Origin: Rickettsiales bacterium
GTDB taxonomy: Bacteria; Pseudomonadota; Alphaproteobacteria; Rickettsiales; UBA3002
NCBI GenBank assembly: GCA_022763105.1
Contig: JALEGK010000069.1
Location: 1-64,000, forward strand
Direction of reading: 5' to 3'
DNA: 64,000 nucleotides
A program made the translations under genes and the position numbers. Below the pieces are notes generated by a model, which saw only the letters and a list, made by a program, of their open reading frames with translations, ran no database searches and was not told where the DNA came from. Within the stretch, counting starts at the first letter, position 1, and each line of letters starts with the position of its first letter. Positions 55,338 to 64,000 of this stretch are shown here, in pieces.

Positions 55338-58300
55338 TTACGCAGCAAGTTGGGCCATCGTTTCGACCGATTGGCTCACTTGCTGGAAGCGTTCTTGTGG
55401 CGAGCGCCAATGACCCATTAGCACGAGCTTCTGATCGTGACGTAGCTTAAAGGCTTTTGGATTTTGCGTAATATGGGCAAGCAGCGCCTCTGGTTTGGCA
55501 AAGCTATTATTGCGGAAGGTGAAGACCGCGCCTTTAGGGCCGGTATCAATGCGCTCAACACCTGCTTGTTTGCATAGCTGCTTAATGCGTAAGATGTTGA
55601 GTAGTTCTTTCATCTCGTCTGGCAGTGGGCCGAAGCGGTCGATAAGTTCGGCAGCGAAGCTATCAATTTCTGAATGGTCATTCAGCTTAGCTAGTCGGCG
55701 GTATAAGCTTAGACGTAGGCTTAAGTCTTCAACATAAGATTCTGGAATCAAAGCAGATGTGCCTAGATTTATCTGTGGGCTCCATTCATCTTCAACACCC
55801 TCATCATCGGGATCGACGATTCCGGATTTGAGCTGATCGATCATTTCTTCCAGCATGCTTTGGTATAGCTCGATGCCCACTTCTTTGACGTGACCGGATT
55901 GTTCTTCGCCGAGCAAATTACCAAACCCGCGAATATCCATGTCGTGGCTGGCGAGCGCGAAGCCTGCACCCAGCGTGTCGAGTGTCTGCATCACCTCGAG
56001 TCGTTTAACGGCCTCATTGGTGAGTGTTTTGCGTGGTGGCAGGGTAAAGTAGGCATAGGCACGGGTTTTGCCTCGCCCGACGCGGCCACGCAGTTGGTAG
56101 AGCTGCGCTAAACCGAATAGCTCGGCATGGTCAATGATCATGGTATTGGCCGATGGGACATCGAGGCCCGATTCGATAATCGCGGTTGAGAGCAGCAGGT
56201 CGTATTTACCATCATAAAACTCATTCATTTTGCGATCGAGTTCGGTTGGCGTCATTTGACCGTGTGCGATACAGATTTTAATGTCGGGCACTAGCTCATC
56301 AAGCATCGCTTTTAGCTCGTCGATATACTTAATGCGCGGGGTGACATAGAAGGTCTTGCCGCCGCGATGATATTCGCGCAGGATCGCTTCGCGGATCACG
56401 ACTTCATCTAGTGGCATAACAAAGCTACGTACGGCCAATCGGTCAATGGGAGGGGTGGTAATCAGGCTCAGCTCACGTACACCTGAGAGCGCCATATGCA
56501 ATGTGCGCGGAATTGGGGTAGCTGAAAGTGTCAGCACATGGGTGTTCGCACGTAAGCGCTTGAGCTTTTCTTTCTGTTTAACGCCGAAATGCTGCTCTTC
56601 ATCGACGATGACCAATCCCAGATTGCCAAACTTCACCTGTTTGCTGAGCAGGGCATGCGTACCGATCACAATGTCGATTTTGCCTTGCTCTAGCTTTTCG
56701 CGCGTGTCATTCGCTTCCTTAGACGTCACAAGGCGTGAGAGTAGGCGAATTTCAACGGGTAATCCTTCAAAACGTTCTTTGAAATTATAGTAATGCTGAC
56801 GAGCGAGCAGGGTGGTTGGCGCAATAACAGCGACTTGCACATTGGCATCGCTAGCTGTTGCGACAAAGGCAGCGCGCAGCGCCACTTCGGTTTTACCAAA
56901 GCCAACATCACCGCAAATCAAGCGGTCCATTGGTTGGCCAGAGCCTAAATCTTCGATGACATCATCAATGGCTTGTTGCTGATCTTCGGTGGGTTGGTAT
57001 GGGAAACGCGCACAGAAATCATGGTATTGATCGGTTGGGGCGTGAAGTTGATCTGCGGTCTTAGTCGCGCGCTTGGCGGCGATTTTTAGCAGCTCTTCGG
57101 CAGCCATTTTGATGCGTTTTTTCAGTCCTGCCTTGCGCTTCTGCCATGCAGTGCTGCCTAGCTTATCGAGTGTGACACCATCGTGGCTGCTGCCGTAACG
57201 GCTGATCATGTCGATATTTTCAACAGGCAAGAACAGTTTATCTTCGCCGGCGTAAATAAGTGTCAGGCAGTCATGCTTTGCGCCGTTGACTTCCATGGTG
57301 ATCAGCCCGTCAAAGCGTGCGATACCATGTTCTTTATGAACGACATATTCACCCACTTCGAATGCTGATGCTTCGGCCATAAAGGCTTCGGATTTTTTCT
57401 TTTTCTTTTGCGTGCGGATGATGCGCTCGCCGAAGATATCTTGTTCGGAGAGTAGGAGGAATTCAGGCGCATCAAATCCTGTCTCAACCGGGCTAACACA
57501 GATATGCGCAATGCCTGCTGAGAGTTTGGTAATGTCCCCGACCTGATCGATTGTTTGCGTTGGAATCTCAATCGTGTGCAGCATCTCTTGGATACGGTCA
57601 CGGCTACCAATCGATTGTGCGGCAACAACAACCGGATTCTCTCTGGCACTGATTGCTGATTTTAGATTATGCAGGTGATTGTGATGTTCTTCGTTCGGCT
57701 TGGGGCTGAAATCGGGGCTTGGCTTGATGTGTAGCGATCGTTTTGCTTCGCTAGACAGAAAGGCATTCAACTCTAGGCGTGGGTGTGCATGTGTGTGAGT
57801 GGCCCAAATCTTGTCGGTTAGGTAAAGCGCTTCTGGCTTTACGGGGTGGTAAATACTATCTTTTGCTTTGGCCTGACTGGTGCGCGCATCAAAGTAATCG
57901 GTAAGCAATTCTTCGCGGTCATGGCGGATTTGGTCAATGCTAATGTCATGGCTGATAATGGCGTTGGGGACATATTCAAAGATAGAATCTAGACGGTCAT
58001 AGAACAAGGGTAGCCAATGTTCTGCGCCTGCATAATGACGCCCTTCAGAGATTGATTCGTAGAGCGGGTCTTCTTTGGTGACCGCGCCAAATTGTTCGCG
58101 GTAGCCCATACGGAATTGCTCGATGCCCGCCTCATCAAGCCTGATTTCACTGGTAGGCAGTAAAATGACCTGATCGGTTTTGTCGTGACTCACTTGTGTG
58201 AGGGAATCAAAGAGTTTAATGCTTTCAATTTCATCACCAAATAAATCGAGGCGTATGGCATCTTCTTGGTTTGGTGGGAAAATATCGATGATACTGCCGC

Positions 58301-58796
58301 GAATGGCGAATTCGCCCGGCTCCATTACCTTGCTGGTGCGTGTGTACCCGTTGCTTACCAAATAGGAGACGATATCGTCTTGTTGTAAGTCTTTGCCAAC
58401 TTTTAGCAGATAGCTGCTATCACGCAGAAAGCTGGCGGGTGCGAGTTTTTGCATGGCTGCACCAATGGTGGTGAGCACAATGAATGGTGCTTCATCGCTT
58501 ATTTGCGATAAATTACAGAGTGTGGCGATGCGTTGTGCTGTGATGGCTTTTGATGGTGAAACACGATCGTAAGGTAAGCAATCCCATGCCGGAAGCGTGA
58601 GGATTTGTAATTCTGGCGCGAGTAAATTGCAGAGCTGCTGGCAGGTATCTAGCTCGCGGTCATTCGCGCAGATATGGATGATTGGCTTGTTCGCCTGCAA
58701 AGCCATCTTGGTGATGACGTAGCCATGGGATGCGGTTGGGATGCCCTCAAGTCTGGTTGCTTGAGATGTCGCTTCCATATCAGGTAATGCACTCAT
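55338..58796 (-). CDS. mfd: Transcription-repair coupling factor
   Basis: DRLICGDVGFGKTEVALRAAF; DEEQHFGVKQKEKLK; LSATPIPRTLHMALSGVRELSLI; RID region VVHKEHGIARFDGL. Confidence 0.97.
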   Translation of the reverse strand: MSALPDMEATSQATRLEGIPTASHGYVITKMALQANKPIIHICANDRELDTCQQLCNLLAPELQILTLPAWDCLPYDRVSPSKAITAQRIATLCNLSQISDEAPFIVLTTIGAAMQKLAPASFLRDSSYLLKVGKDLQQDDIVSYLVSNGYTRTSKVMEPGEFAIRGSIIDIFPPNQEDAIRLDLFGDEIESIKLFDSLTQVSHDKTDQVILLPTSEIRLDEAGIEQFRMGYREQFGAVTKEDPLYESISEGRHYAGAEHWLPLFYDRLDSIFEYVPNAIISHDISIDQIRHDREELLTDYFDARTSQAKAKDSIYHPVKPEALYLTDKIWATHTHAHPRLELNAFLSSEAKRSLHIKPSPDFSPKPNEEHHNHLHNLKSAISARENPVVVAAQSIGSRDRIQEMLHTIEIPTQTIDQVGDITKLSAGIAHICVSPVETGFDAPEFLLLSEQDIFGERIIRTQKKKKKSEAFMAEASAFEVGEYVVHKEHGIARFDGLITMEVNGAKHDCLTLIYAGEDKLFLPVENIDMISRYGSSHDGVTLDKLGSTAWQKRKAGLKKRIKMAAEELLKIAAKRATKTADQLHAPTDQYHDFCARFPYQPTEDQQQAIDDVIEDLGSGQPMDRLICGDVGFGKTEVALRAAFVATASDANVQVAVIAPTTLLARQHYYNFKERFEGLPVEIRLLSRLVTSKEANDTREKLEQGKIDIVIGTHALLSKQVKFGNLGLVIVDEEQHFGVKQKEKLKRLRANTHVLTLSATPIPRTLHMALSGVRELSLITTPPIDRLAVRSFVMPLDEVVIREAILREYHRGGKTFYVTPRIKYIDELKAMLDELVPDIKICIAHGQMTPTELDRKMNEFYDGKYDLLLSTAIIESGLDVPSANTMIIDHAELFGLAQLYQLRGRVGRGKTRAYAYFTLPPRKTLTNEAVKRLEVMQTLDTLGAGFALASHDMDIRGFGNLLGEEQSGHVKEVGIELYQSMLEEMIDQLKSGIVDPDDEGVEDEWSPQINLGTSALIPESYVEDLSLRLSLYRRLAKLNDHSEIDSFAAELIDRFGPLPDEMKELLNILRIKQLCKQAGVERIDTGPKGAVFTFRNNSFAKPEALLAHITQNPKAFKLRHDQKLVLMGHWRSPQERFQQVSQSVETMAQLAA

Positions 58797-59072
58797 CTAG
58801 TTACCGTTTTGCGATTTATAGTTTCGCATGGCATCTAGGAAAGGTTCGTATGCCGGATTGGTGACAGGGCGTTTCTCAATCAGCCATTTCCAGATATCGT
58901 CGTCATCTTCTTCGATGAAGGCTTCAAACAGTGATAAATCTGCGTCAGTCATCGATTCGACGTGTTGTTCGCAAAAATGGCCGAGAATCTCGTCTGTTTC
59001 TTTACAGCCGCGATGCCAGCTGCGATAGCGCAGCCGTTTGATTCTGGTTTCTCGACACTCTTGCGTTGACAT
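58797..59072 (-). CDS. sdhE: SdhE / FAD assembly factor
   Basis: RIKRLRYRSWHRGCKETDEILGHF (RGxxE) ... DDDIWKWLIEKRPV; next to mfd. Confidence 0.9.
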   Translation of the reverse strand: MSTQECRETRIKRLRYRSWHRGCKETDEILGHFCEQHVESMTDADLSLFEAFIEEDDDDIWKWLIEKRPVTNPAYEPFLDAMRNYKSQNGN

Positions 59073-59131
59073 TTTTCTCTATCCTTTGAAGACTGCTAAC
59101 ATAGTAATCTCTATCAAGGAATCAAGCGTTC

Positions 59132-60049
59132 ATGAGTGACGGAGCTGCTTCGCAATCATCTGCATCAGAGGCGTATTTTGTTGTTTGCCAAAACAATGAG
59201 AAAGAAAGCCTTAAAATTGTTGAGGCATCGGACGGGATTGCAGAGCTTTTAGGCCGCACCCGTAGCGAGATGGAAGGCAATCCGTTAACCAATGTGTTAG
59301 CGCGTCATGTCTGTGAAGCAATCGATGATTTACTCGAATTTGATGATTTCGGCACTGAGTTGGATGATGTGCTTAAGCGCGTCCCGCATTTTAAGCTGAC
59401 CCATTATGACGGGCGCGAGATACCGTTTGCCATGCAGATTGTACGCGATCAAGCGCGCGACCAGCATAGCTGGTTCCGTATGCACCTGAAAGATGAGCGA
59501 CGTCAGATCGAAGATGATTCGATGGTTAAGCTTATCGCCCGCAATATGGAGGGGGTGATCTCAATCGATGAAAGCACAGGTTTGCCTGATCGGATGGCGG
59601 CAGAGCAATCGATTCGTCTGCTACGAAATTATGTGCAAAGTCATGAGTTGGATGTGTGCGTGTCGGTACTTCGCATGGACCGTTACGAGAAAACGATAGC
59701 CAAATACGGCAAGGTACCCTGTTTAGAGCTGATCAAGCATTTGGCATCTTGTTGTAAGGCAAAGTTTCGAGCTAATGATATGGTGTGCTTCCTATCCGAT
59801 ACGATGGTGGCATTGATTTTGATTGATATTCCTCATGAGACGGCGCCCGTTGTACTCAACCGCCTGCGCTGGCATATCGCTAAACACCGTATCAATTTCG
59901 GCGGGAAAGCCGATTTTTCGGTGACTGCCAGCATTGCCTATGCATCGCTTCAGCCAAATGAATCTCATGATGCGTTGGCGCTATGTGTGGATGAGTTAGA
60001 GAAATTAGACCCCGAGTCTCGTAACGAGATTTTTGATTTAACGGCGTAG
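59132..60049 (+). CDS. PAS plus degenerate GGDEF-domain protein
   Basis: N-terminal PAS-like segment; IDESTGLPDRMAAEQSIRLL; GGDEF position reads LSDTM (RANDMVCFLSDTMVALILI). Confidence 0.7.
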   Translation: MSDGAASQSSASEAYFVVCQNNEKESLKIVEASDGIAELLGRTRSEMEGNPLTNVLARHVCEAIDDLLEFDDFGTELDDVLKRVPHFKLTHYDGREIPFAMQIVRDQARDQHSWFRMHLKDERRQIEDDSMVKLIARNMEGVISIDESTGLPDRMAAEQSIRLLRNYVQSHELDVCVSVLRMDRYEKTIAKYGKVPCLELIKHLASCCKAKFRANDMVCFLSDTMVALILIDIPHETAPVVLNRLRWHIAKHRINFGGKADFSVTASIAYASLQPNESHDALALCVDELEKLDPESRNEIFDLTA

Positions 60050-60051
60050 TT

Positions 60052-62202
60052 ATGCGCCCATCTATTTTATATCCTCTGTTTGCGTCTGTTTCGTCACTGA
60101 GTGGTGTCGGGCCTGCGATGCAGTCGAATTTGCGGCGATTGCTGCGCTTTAAGCCGATTATTGATAAAGACCAACAGGCGTTGCGTGAACCAGTGCTGCG
60201 CGATGTATTATTTCATATGCCGGGTGGTTACACAGACCGCCGCAATGTGGTTGCGCTGAATGATGTGCTCGATCAGACCGTTGCGACGTGCCGTGTGCGT
60301 GTGGGTAAGCATACGCCGTCTGTGTTTCGTAAAGGCGGCAAGAAAACGCCTTATCGTATCGCTATTGCCGATGATTCTGGCTCGGCGTTGCTCACCTATT
60401 TTAACAGCAAAGGCGATTATCTTAGTCGTACGCTACCTGAGGGACAGGAGCGCATTATTAGTGGCCGTGCTGAGATTTATGACGGGGTGCTGCAATTCCA
60501 GCATCCAGATATTGTGATGCCGGTTGAGAAATCAGCTGAGGCACTGCGACTGCAGGCGAATTATCCGCTAACACAAGGCGTGTCGCAAAAGCAGGTCGAG
60601 AAGCTGGTTAGACAAAGCCTTGATAAATTGCCTGTATTACCAGAATGGAGCGATACGCATTTGCTCAAACAAAAGCAATGGCTGGCATGGGATGAATCAA
60701 TTAAGCGGATACATCTGCCGCAATCGGATGCAGATGTGAGTGCGGCTTCTAATCTGCGTATGAGGTTGTCTTACGATGAATTGCTGGCTCACCAATTGGC
60801 GCTGGCGTTTGTTCGAGATCATACCAAGCAGGGCAAGGGTATCGTCATTCCAGATTCATCTGCGCTCAGGCAGCAATTGATTGATGCATTGCCATTTACG
60901 CTGACGCAGGGCCAAGTCGATGTGTTGGCAGAGATTGATGCGGATATGCAATCGGGCCAGCGCATGCTGCGGTTACTGCAAGGCGATGTCGGTAGCGGAA
61001 AGACATTGGTGGCGTTGGCTGCCATGCTGCCTGTAATTGAGATGGGGTATCAAGGCGCGCTGATGGTGCCGACTGATTTGCTGGCACGGCAACATGTGGA
61101 ATCGCTACGGCCATTCATGGATACACTCGGCCTTAAGATTGGTTTCTTAAGTGGCAAACTGAGTACAGCTGAGCGGGCTGAAGTGCTAAGTCAGATTGAA
61201 ACAGGAGAGGTGCACCTGGTGGTCGGTACTCACGCGCTTTTCCAGCAATCGGTGAGTTTCGGTAAATTAGGTATGGTCGTTATTGACGAACAGCATCGCT
61301 TTGGGGTGAATCAGCGACTCTCACTATCTGATAAAGGCCAGAACCCTCATATTTTACTGATGACGGCAACGCCTATCCCGCGCAGTCTATCCATGACGGC
61401 GTATGGAGATATGGATTGTTCGTTACTGAAAGATAAGCCGGCAGGGCGCCAGCCGATAGAGACACGTACGGTCTCGCTTGATCGTTTGCACGAGGTGGTG
61501 GATGGCTTAAAACGTGCGATAGCAGGCGGTGCCAAGGTGTATTGGATTTGCCCGCTTGTTGATGTGCCCGAAGAAGAGGCCGATACACACCAGCAACTCA
61601 CCTCGGTGACGGAGCGTTATCATTTATTCAAAAATATATTTGGTGATCGTGTGGGCATGGCGCATGGGCAGATGCCTTTGGATGAGCGTGAGCAGAATAT
61701 GCAAGGCTTTGCCGGTGATGCGTATGATCTGCTGGTGGCTACCACGGTGGTTGAGGTTGGGGTGAATGTGCCGGAAGCGACCATTATGGTGATCGAGCAT
61801 GCCGAGCGTTTTGGGTTATCGCAGTTACATCAGTTACGTGGACGAGTGGGGCGTGGCGAAAAACCATCGAGTTGTGTGCTGCTCTATGCACCGCGCATTG
61901 GTGAGGTTTCTAAGAAACGGCTGCAGGTGATGCGTGATAGTAATGACGGGTTTTTCATATCAGAAGAAGATTTAGTGCTGCGCGGAGCAGGTGATACGCT
62001 TGGCACACGCCAGAGCGGCTTTCCCGATTATTTATTTGCCGACCCGATAGAGCATAAAGAGTTGCTACTAGCAGCGCGAGATGATGCGAAGCTGATCTTA
62101 AATAAAGACCCTAGCTTGCATTCTGAGCGGGGAGAGGCGCTTCGGGTGCTTCTGTATCTGTTTGAGTATGATGCGAGCTTGCGCTACTTGGATGCTGGCT
62201 AG
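60052..62202 (+). CDS. recG: ATP-dependent DNA helicase RecG
   Basis: LQGDVGSGKTLVALAAMLPVIEMGYQGALMVPTDLLARQH; DEQHRFGVNQR; MTATPIPRSLSMTAYGDMDCS; QLHQLRGRVGRGEKPS. Confidence 0.97.
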   Translation: MRPSILYPLFASVSSLSGVGPAMQSNLRRLLRFKPIIDKDQQALREPVLRDVLFHMPGGYTDRRNVVALNDVLDQTVATCRVRVGKHTPSVFRKGGKKTPYRIAIADDSGSALLTYFNSKGDYLSRTLPEGQERIISGRAEIYDGVLQFQHPDIVMPVEKSAEALRLQANYPLTQGVSQKQVEKLVRQSLDKLPVLPEWSDTHLLKQKQWLAWDESIKRIHLPQSDADVSAASNLRMRLSYDELLAHQLALAFVRDHTKQGKGIVIPDSSALRQQLIDALPFTLTQGQVDVLAEIDADMQSGQRMLRLLQGDVGSGKTLVALAAMLPVIEMGYQGALMVPTDLLARQHVESLRPFMDTLGLKIGFLSGKLSTAERAEVLSQIETGEVHLVVGTHALFQQSVSFGKLGMVVIDEQHRFGVNQRLSLSDKGQNPHILLMTATPIPRSLSMTAYGDMDCSLLKDKPAGRQPIETRTVSLDRLHEVVDGLKRAIAGGAKVYWICPLVDVPEEEADTHQQLTSVTERYHLFKNIFGDRVGMAHGQMPLDEREQNMQGFAGDAYDLLVATTVVEVGVNVPEATIMVIEHAERFGLSQLHQLRGRVGRGEKPSSCVLLYAPRIGEVSKKRLQVMRDSNDGFFISEEDLVLRGAGDTLGTRQSGFPDYLFADPIEHKELLLAARDDAKLILNKDPSLHSERGEALRVLLYLFEYDASLRYLDAG

Positions 62203-63364
62203 GCTTGGCGACATAATCCAAAATGCATTGCGCGGCTTTTTCGCTTGGGGAGTCTTCGTCGTACTGGCCCAAAGACTTGGCTACTTCACGACATTCTAGA
62301 ATTTGTTGATCGCGAATGTCTGCATCGTTCAGCAGGTGCGTGACTTGCTCTGCAATGAGGGCAGGCTTGCACTTTTCTTGCAGCAGTTCGGGGATAATCT
62401 CTTTTTCCGCGATGATATTGATAAGATGCACGTAAGGGATGTTGATCATACGTTTGACCATCCATGCGGTGAGTGCATTGGCTTTATAGACAGTGACCAT
62501 CGGGATGCCAGCGAGTGCGGTTTCTAATGCGACGGTCCCTGATTTTGCTACCATTGCATCGCATGCTGCAAAGGCGTCTTTTTTCTCGTTATCGCCGACG
62601 ACCAAATGCACTGGCACGGCCCATTTCTCGGTAATTTTGCGCACACGGTCCGCCATGGCCGGTCGCAGAATAATGATGAGCTCGATATTGGGGTATTTGG
62701 TTTTGAGTAGATCAATCGTTTCTTCGTAGATTGGCATCATGCGTTTGATTTCATTCACGCGGCTGCCCGGAAGCATGCCGAGTAGAATACGGTCATCAGG
62801 GATAAAGTGCCGTTCACGGAATTGGTTTTTAGAACCTTTATTGCACCACTCCCATGCGACTTGATGGCCGACAAAATGGGTGATCATCGGTTTGTCTTCA
62901 AAATATTTTGGCTCAAATGGGAGTAGGGTGAGCAGCATGTCGAATAATGCGGCGGTTTTATCGGCACGTTTGGGTTTATACGCCCAGACGGTTGGTGCGA
63001 CGTAATGAATAATCGGTTTGTCGAAGTTGGCTTTACGCAAGGCTTTAACAACACGGAAGGTGAAGCCGGGTGAGTCGATGGTGAGTAAAACATCGGGCTG
63101 TTTGCGCAGGATGTCTTTGACGGTTTTGCGGATGCGTAGTTTCAAATTGATTGCTTTTGGCAGAATCTCGACAAATCCCATCAGCGATAATTCATGCATG
63201 GGAAAGAGTGAGGTCATGTTGCAGCTAATGAGGTGTTCGCCACCTATGCCGGATAGTTTTGGTTTTTTACCCGTGATTTTACACAAGGCGCGATAAAGCT
63301 TTGCGCCTAAGAAATCGCCGGATGCTTCGCCCGCGATGATATAGATATGATCAAGCTTGCTCAT
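62111..63364 (-). CDS. lpxB: Lipid-A-disaccharide synthase
   Basis: HIYIIAGEASGDFLGAKLYRAL; FPMHELSLMGFVEILPK; LLGMLPGSRVNEIKRMMP; AKSGTVALETALAGIPMVTVYKA. Confidence 0.96.
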   Translation of the reverse strand: MSKLDHIYIIAGEASGDFLGAKLYRALCKITGKKPKLSGIGGEHLISCNMTSLFPMHELSLMGFVEILPKAINLKLRIRKTVKDILRKQPDVLLTIDSPGFTFRVVKALRKANFDKPIIHYVAPTVWAYKPKRADKTAALFDMLLTLLPFEPKYFEDKPMITHFVGHQVAWEWCNKGSKNQFRERHFIPDDRILLGMLPGSRVNEIKRMMPIYEETIDLLKTKYPNIELIIILRPAMADRVRKITEKWAVPVHLVVGDNEKKDAFAACDAMVAKSGTVALETALAGIPMVTVYKANALTAWMVKRMINIPYVHLINIIAEKEIIPELLQEKCKPALIAEQVTHLLNDADIRDQQILECREVAKSLGQYDEDSPSEKAAQCILDYVAKPSQHPSSASSHHTQTDTEAPEAPLPAQNAS

Positions 63365-63382
63365 GCCGAGCCTATTTTTATT

Positions 63383-64000
63383 TTATTCGTCAATGGTAAA
63401 GCCGAGGAGAAAGATCCCCAGCTCATCAGCGGTGCGGGCAAGTTCCTCGCGATTTAGCATAAGAGAACTGCCTGCTTCTGCTGCAATTCCAGAAAAGCCG
63501 CATTCTGCAATTCTTTCAAGTGTTTGCTTGCCAATGGTGGGCAAGTCAATGCGGAACTCTTGGTGCGGTTTTTTCATTTTCACTAAAACACCGCCGCGCT
63601 CTTCGGTTCTCAGCGCTTCACAGCGCTTAATCAGCGCGTCTGTTCCTTCAATGGCTTCCACACCAATCACCAACTGATTTTGGATGATAACGGATTGACC
63701 AATATCGAGCGAACCGATGGTACGAGCGAGTTTGGCACCCATCTCAATATCGGCTTGGGAGCGTTTATCGGGGTAAATGGAACCGATGAGACCTTCGGGG
63801 GTGAGGATGTCTTCGACGACATCATGCACGCCGACAACGCTAAACCCTTCTTCTTCAAAGAAGGTAATGATCTCGCGTAGTAATTCATCGTCACCTTTGA
63901 ACAGGTTTGAGCCTAGGCGGGCCAGTAGTTTGGTTGCTTTCAGGTCTGGGCGCAGTTGCGTCAGTTTTGGACGCATGACTTTACCAGCAAAGACGACTTC
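63383..64000 (-). CDS. lpxI: UDP-2,3-diacylglucosamine pyrophosphatase LpxI (5' end outside window)
   Basis: GSNLFKGDDELLREIITFFEEEGFSVVGVHDVVEDIL; VEAIEGTDALIKR; GFSGIAAEAGSSLMLNR. Frame stays open to the window edge (EVVFAGKVMRPKL). Confidence 0.92.
   Translation of the reverse strand, partial: EVVFAGKVMRPKLTQLRPDLKATKLLARLGSNLFKGDDELLREIITFFEEEGFSVVGVHDVVEDILTPEGLIGSIYPDKRSQADIEMGAKLARTIGSLDIGQSVIIQNQLVIGVEAIEGTDALIKRCEALRTEERGGVLVKMKKPHQEFRIDLPTIGKQTLERIAECGFSGIAAEAGSSLMLNREELARTADELGIFLLGFTIDE

Overview
This is a chromosomal window from an alphaproteobacterium, judged from gene content and order. It is densely coded on both strands with mostly core genes. I found no rRNA, tRNA, CRISPR, IS element, transposase, phage module or recognisable defence island. 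Left to right it contains: a minus-strand flagellar block (flhG, flhF, flhA, an FlbD-type sigma-54 activator, fliN, fliH-like, fliG, fliF); a MarR-like regulator and an L,D-transpeptidase; ahcY, a DivL-like kinase and purU; YggT; a very large flagellin; gltA, nhaA, mutY, an SGNH-like protein and thiC; a small AT-rich membrane gene; a thioesterase, carbonic anhydrase, YcgN-like protein, MscS and a response regulator; pntB/pntAB/pntAA; purE/purK; an M48 protease and pheT; DUF1467, proS, lolC, lolD and dnaE; the folate set (pabB, pabC, folB, folK, folP, folC); a PAS_5-like protein and an acidic protein; parE; a candidate metal-related pair; mfd, sdhE, a PAS/degenerate-GGDEF protein and recG; then lpxB and lpxI (cut by the window edge). 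The observations I rate highest are: (1) a flagellin of about 762 aa with no Lys, His, Cys or Trp; (2) an ahcY-linked DivL homologue whose H-box His is Tyr; (3) a shared inverted repeat AGGRA-W5-TYCCT upstream of both fliF and the flagellin gene; (4) several enzyme-family members with altered signature residues (SGNH protein, MutY, GGDEF protein); (5) a low-GC membrane-protein gene inserted directly behind thiC. I did not find a convincing new multi-gene system. All functional calls come from reading the translations by eye, with no database search.
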